Both the position numbers and the translations under genes were made by a program. The notes beneath the pieces are model-generated. The model saw only the letters and a list, made by a program, of their open reading frames with translations. It was not told the origin of the DNA and did not search any database. Shown here piece by piece: positions 63,721-64,000 of a stretch of 64,000 nt of DNA (the first letter of the stretch is position 1; every line of letters begins with the position of its first letter). Source of the DNA: Saprospiraceae bacterium (GTDB taxonomy: Bacteria; Bacteroidota; Bacteroidia; Chitinophagales; Saprospiraceae); assembly GCA_016717265.1 (NCBI GenBank), contig JADKFX010000001.1, positions 3,236,501 through 3,300,500 of the forward strand, given 5' to 3'.

Positions 63721-64000
63721 GATAAAACGATCTCTTGATTTATATCTTCTAGAGATTTAGAAATACTCCAGGAAGGATAGTGCGCTTTCATTTTTCTCAA
63801 ATCGGAAATATAACAAATATGATCGCCTTCTCTATTTTTATCCTGGTATTTGAAATTCATTTTCTTACCAGAAATAGCAGACACGATTTCAAAGGCTTCT
63901 AAAATAGAGCAGGCATTTTTTCTTCCTCCACCAATATTATAAACTTCTCCAACTCTTGGGTTTGCAAAAAATTGCTCGATAAAGCGAACCACATCTAATG
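63699..64000 (-). CDS. NAD-dependent sugar-nucleotide epimerase, C-terminal part (cut by window edge)
   Basis: The frame remains open to the window edge (L-D-V-V precede the V read as a start at 63992). What is visible (VYNIGGGRKNACSILEAFEI ... GDHICYISDLRKMKAHYPSW) is the C-terminal substrate-binding part of an extended SDR epimerase/dehydratase, closest in feel to CDP-paratose 2-epimerase. It makes an activated sugar, perhaps for the glycosyltransferase that follows. Confidence 0.85.
   Translation of the reverse strand, partial: LDVVRFIEQFFANPRVGEVYNIGGGRKNACSILEAFEIVSAISGKKMNFKYQDKNREGDHICYISDLRKMKAHYPSWSISKSLEDINQEIVLSWKNRMH

Overview
The window comes from a low-GC member of the Bacteroidota, most likely a Saprospiria/Chitinophagia-type environmental lineage. 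The signs are a type IX secretion C-terminal sorting domain on a secreted M1 peptidase, a TonB-linked outer-membrane beta-barrel protein with an N-terminal carboxypeptidase-regulatory-like domain, a REC-Crp regulator, an ECF sigma factor paired with an anti-sigma/beta-barrel protein, and a Bacteroidota-type promoter motif (TAnnTTTG).

Chromosomal flanks. Left (1-6.8 kb): the end of a histidine kinase with its REC-Crp regulator, a small membrane protein, tryptophanase, a PhaE/phasin-like protein, a LytTR regulator and a PhaB-type reductase, then a perfect 32-copy heptamer array. Right (51.9-64 kb): mnmE, a small membrane protein, feoB-feoA, an ECF sigma factor with its partner, an M1 peptidase, a Tet-type MFS exporter, a GT-B glycosyltransferase and a truncated sugar-nucleotide epimerase.

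Centre (about 6.78-51.9 kb): two integrated elements in tandem in the 3' end of mnmE. Three short sites (6780-6797, 23170-23187, 51889-51906) all read, on the minus strand, as the MnmE C-terminus (F/I)-C-I-G-K-stop, and each element has its own direct repeats just inside its ends. Element A (about 16.4 kb) carries a secreted/membrane protein pair, a DRGH nuclease, a Vsr + MvaI/BcnI + cytosine-methylase restriction-modification system, a MazG-like pyrophosphohydrolase, an HNH endonuclease, decayed restriction genes, an HUH-type Rep, an excisionase-like protein, an integrase and a membrane-pentapeptide-repeat protein. Element B (about 28.7 kb) carries a secreted nuclease, a 2.3-kb region of strong inverted repeats around a DUF6943-type gene, a regulator/kinase/PepSY/TonB-receptor cluster, a 14-kb seven-gene defence-like operon (XRE regulator, PLD-SNF2 helicase, Eco57I-type methylase, ABC-type ATPase, RhuM, an Argonaute with a degenerate catalytic site, DUF262/DUF1524 nuclease), and the backbone primase, excisionase-like protein and integrase.

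Both elements share one backbone at the mnmE-proximal end (zinc-finger/HTH, tyrosine integrase, a variable protein, an excisionase-like HTH, a replication protein). The replication protein differs: rolling-circle Rep in A, VirE-N/DUF3987 primase in B. Neither has recognisable conjugation genes, so they look like small replicating integrative or satellite-like elements that carry defence cargo.

Caution: seven single-base frameshifts, nearly all at homopolymers (phaB, pentapeptide gene, TonB receptor x3, Argonaute 5' end, mnmE), look like consensus errors. Two in-frame TAA codons near 15.5 and 16.1 kb cannot be explained that way and look like true decay.
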